A DNA stretch of 64,000 nt, taken from positions 30,357,501 through 30,421,500 of the forward strand of contig NC_079881.1 of the NCBI RefSeq assembly GCF_029227915.1, in the 5' to 3' direction. This DNA comes from Hydractinia symbiolongicarpus. Its lineage: Eukaryota; Cnidaria; Hydrozoa; Anthoathecata; Hydractiniidae. This document shows, in pieces, positions 62,793 to 64,000 of the stretch. The position numbers and the translations under genes were made by a program. The notes below the pieces were generated by a model, which saw only the letters and a program-made list of their open reading frames with translations, was not told the origin of the DNA and made no database searches. Numbering within the stretch: the first letter of the stretch is position 1; the number at the start of each line of letters is the position of its first letter.

Positions 62793-64000
62793 CATGAGAC
62801 TTGTAGTCTTCAAACTAGTTTTCATTTTTGATAAGACGCTGAATAAAAGAAGTTTAATCGCCGGCAAAGGAAAACCTGCGATTTCCCGTAAATCCCGGAC
62901 TCGGCCTGTAAAGTCAAAAGTATACAAAGAAAGTACCCAGGGTGTAAACTCATTTCCCGAACGATTTTTTAAATTATTATTTCACCACTAAAACGCATAA
63001 GACTTGTAGTTTTCAAAAATGTTTTCATTTTTGATGAGACGCTGAATAAAAGAAGTTTAATCGCCGGCAAACGAAAACCTGCGATTTCCCGTAAATCCCG
63101 GACTCGGCCCGTATAGTCAAAAGTATACAAGGAAAGTACCCAGGGTGTAAACTCATTTCCCGAACGATTTTTTAAATTATTCTTTCACCACTAAAGCCCA
63201 TGAGACATGTAGTTTTTAAAAATGTTTTCATTTTTGATGAGACGCTGTATAAAAGAAGTTTAATCGCCGGCAAACGAAAACCCGCGACTTCCCGTAACAC
63301 CTGGACTCGGCCCGTATAGTCAAAAGTATACGAAGAAATTACCCAGGGAGTAAACTCATTTCCCGAACGATTTTTTAAATTATTTCTTCACAACTAAAAC
63401 GCATAAGACTTGAAGTTTTCAAAAATGTTTTCATTTTTGATGAGACGCTAAATAAAAGAAGTTTAATCGCTGGCAAACGAAAACCCGCGATTTCCCGTAA
63501 ATCCCGGGCTTGGCCCGTATAGTCAAAAGTATACAAAGTAAGTACCCAGGGAGTAAACTCATTTCCAGAACGATTTTTTAAATTACTTTTTCACCACTAA
63601 AACGCATGAGACTTGTAGTCTTCAAACTTGTTTTCATTTTTGATGAGACGCTGAATAAAAGAAGTTTAATCGCCGGCAAAGAAAAACCTGCGATTTCCCG
63701 TAAATCCCGGACTCGGCCTGTAAAGTCAAAAGTATACAAAGAAAGTACCCAGGGTGTAAACTCATTTCCCGAACGATTTTTTAAATTATTTCTTCACCAC
63801 TAAAACGCATAAGACTTGTAGTTCTCAAAAATGTTTTCATTTTTGATGAGACGCTAAATAAAAGAAGTTTAATCGCTGGCAAACGAAAACCCGCGATTTC
63901 CCGTAAATCCCGGGCTTGGTCCGTATAGTCAAAAGTATACAAAGAAAGTACCCAGGGAGTAAACTCATTTCCCGAACGATTTTTTAAATTATTTCTTCAC
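62793..64000 (+). repeat. 7-mer HOR, 1,421 bp, copy 5 (cut by window edge)
   Basis: About six monomers. The first has GATAAGACGC (for GATGAGACGC) beside its ACTAGT. The second has CCCGTAAATCCCGG, like copy 2. Sequence runs off the window at monomer position 193, so the 7-mer domain continues beyond 64,000. Confidence 0.86.

Larger units (their letters stand above)
1..64000 (+). repeat. Satellite DNA array, 203-bp monomer, head to tail
   Basis: The landmark ATGAGACTTGTAG (or a close variant) recurs about every 203 bases from edge to edge, always on the + strand. Counting a consensus from CATGAGAC to the next one gives 203 bp with 42 C and 35 G (38% GC). The monomer has A/T-tracts at both ends of the unit and a GC-richer core around positions 67-116 (GCCGGC, then four CCC tracts). 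Monomers differ at diagnostic sites: CAAAAATG, TAAAAATG or CAAACTTG; CTGAATAAAAG or CTTAATGAAAG; GTCAAAAG, GTCGAATG or GTTGAATG. Ordered sets of variants form the higher-order repeats listed separately. No non-satellite insertion, inversion or gap was seen. A centromeric or pericentromeric location is inferred from array type, not shown by the sequence. The family was not recognised. Confidence 0.98.

Noticed and set aside
1-64000. CRISPR array
   Set aside because: Repeats are long and contiguous with no unique spacers; all sequence belongs to the 203-bp monomer.
1-64000. Centromeric retrotransposon or other mobile element insertions
   Set aside because: Monomer landmarks continue at 203- or 114-bp steps throughout; no stretch lacks satellite sequence, and I saw no target-site duplications or long terminal repeats.
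1-64000. Telomeric repeats, rDNA or tRNA genes embedded in the array
   Set aside because: No TTTAGGG/TTAGGG runs and no rRNA or tRNA-like segments were seen. The CCCGTAAA motif is not a telomere unit and is not tandem.

Overview
The whole 64-kb window is one uninterrupted tandem array of a satellite DNA. I found no protein-coding gene, RNA gene, transposon, CRISPR array or unique spacer. The monomer is 203 bp. Every copy runs head to tail in the same orientation: the landmark ATGAGACTTGTAG is always on the + strand. My hand-built consensus is about 38% GC. The window opens at monomer position 122 and closes at position 193, counting from the C of CATGAGAC, so the array continues past both edges. 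By arithmetic it holds about 306 full monomers plus 16 truncated 114-bp monomers. This is eukaryotic heterochromatin, most plausibly centromeric or pericentromeric. A plant is a reasonable guess (A/T-tract rich monomer with CAAAA motifs, multi-monomer higher-order repeats), but I did not recognise the satellite family and cannot name the species.

The monomers differ at diagnostic positions, and these variants recur in fixed order, giving a mosaic of higher-order repeats (HORs). (1) 1-13,010 and 13,619-25,210 are two near-identical copies of a 12-13 kb block. Each begins with a 6-mer HOR of 1,216 bp, then 3-mers of 608 bp, an 8/9-mer zone and a 609-bp 3-mer. (2) 21.7-32.6 kb carries a 2,664-bp HOR (12 full monomers plus two 114-bp monomers), nested in a 4,694-bp duplication. 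(3) 33.5-39.7 kb carries a 2,778-bp HOR (12 full plus three 114-bp monomers). (4) 39.7-42.2 kb is a transition with 5- and 6-mer periods. (5) 42.2-51.4 kb interleaves an 8-mer HOR (1,623-1,624 bp) with a ~1-kb block that recurs every 4.06-4.26 kb. (6) 51.4-58.3 kb carries a 13-mer HOR (2,639 bp). (7) 57.1 kb to the right edge carries a 7-mer HOR (1,421 bp), five copies.

Nothing here acts as a gene pathway. What the sequence records is array turnover: unequal exchange in whole-monomer steps, segmental amplification, and spread of one 89-bp internal deletion. The monomer itself carries a 9-bp stem with a 4-nt loop, a second GC-rich dyad, a short GTATA/TATAC dyad, a four-tract G-rich motif on the - strand, and high CpG content (13 per monomer against about 7 expected). 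These are the best candidates for functional or structural signals. Block boundaries were read by eye and are usually good to within tens of bases.
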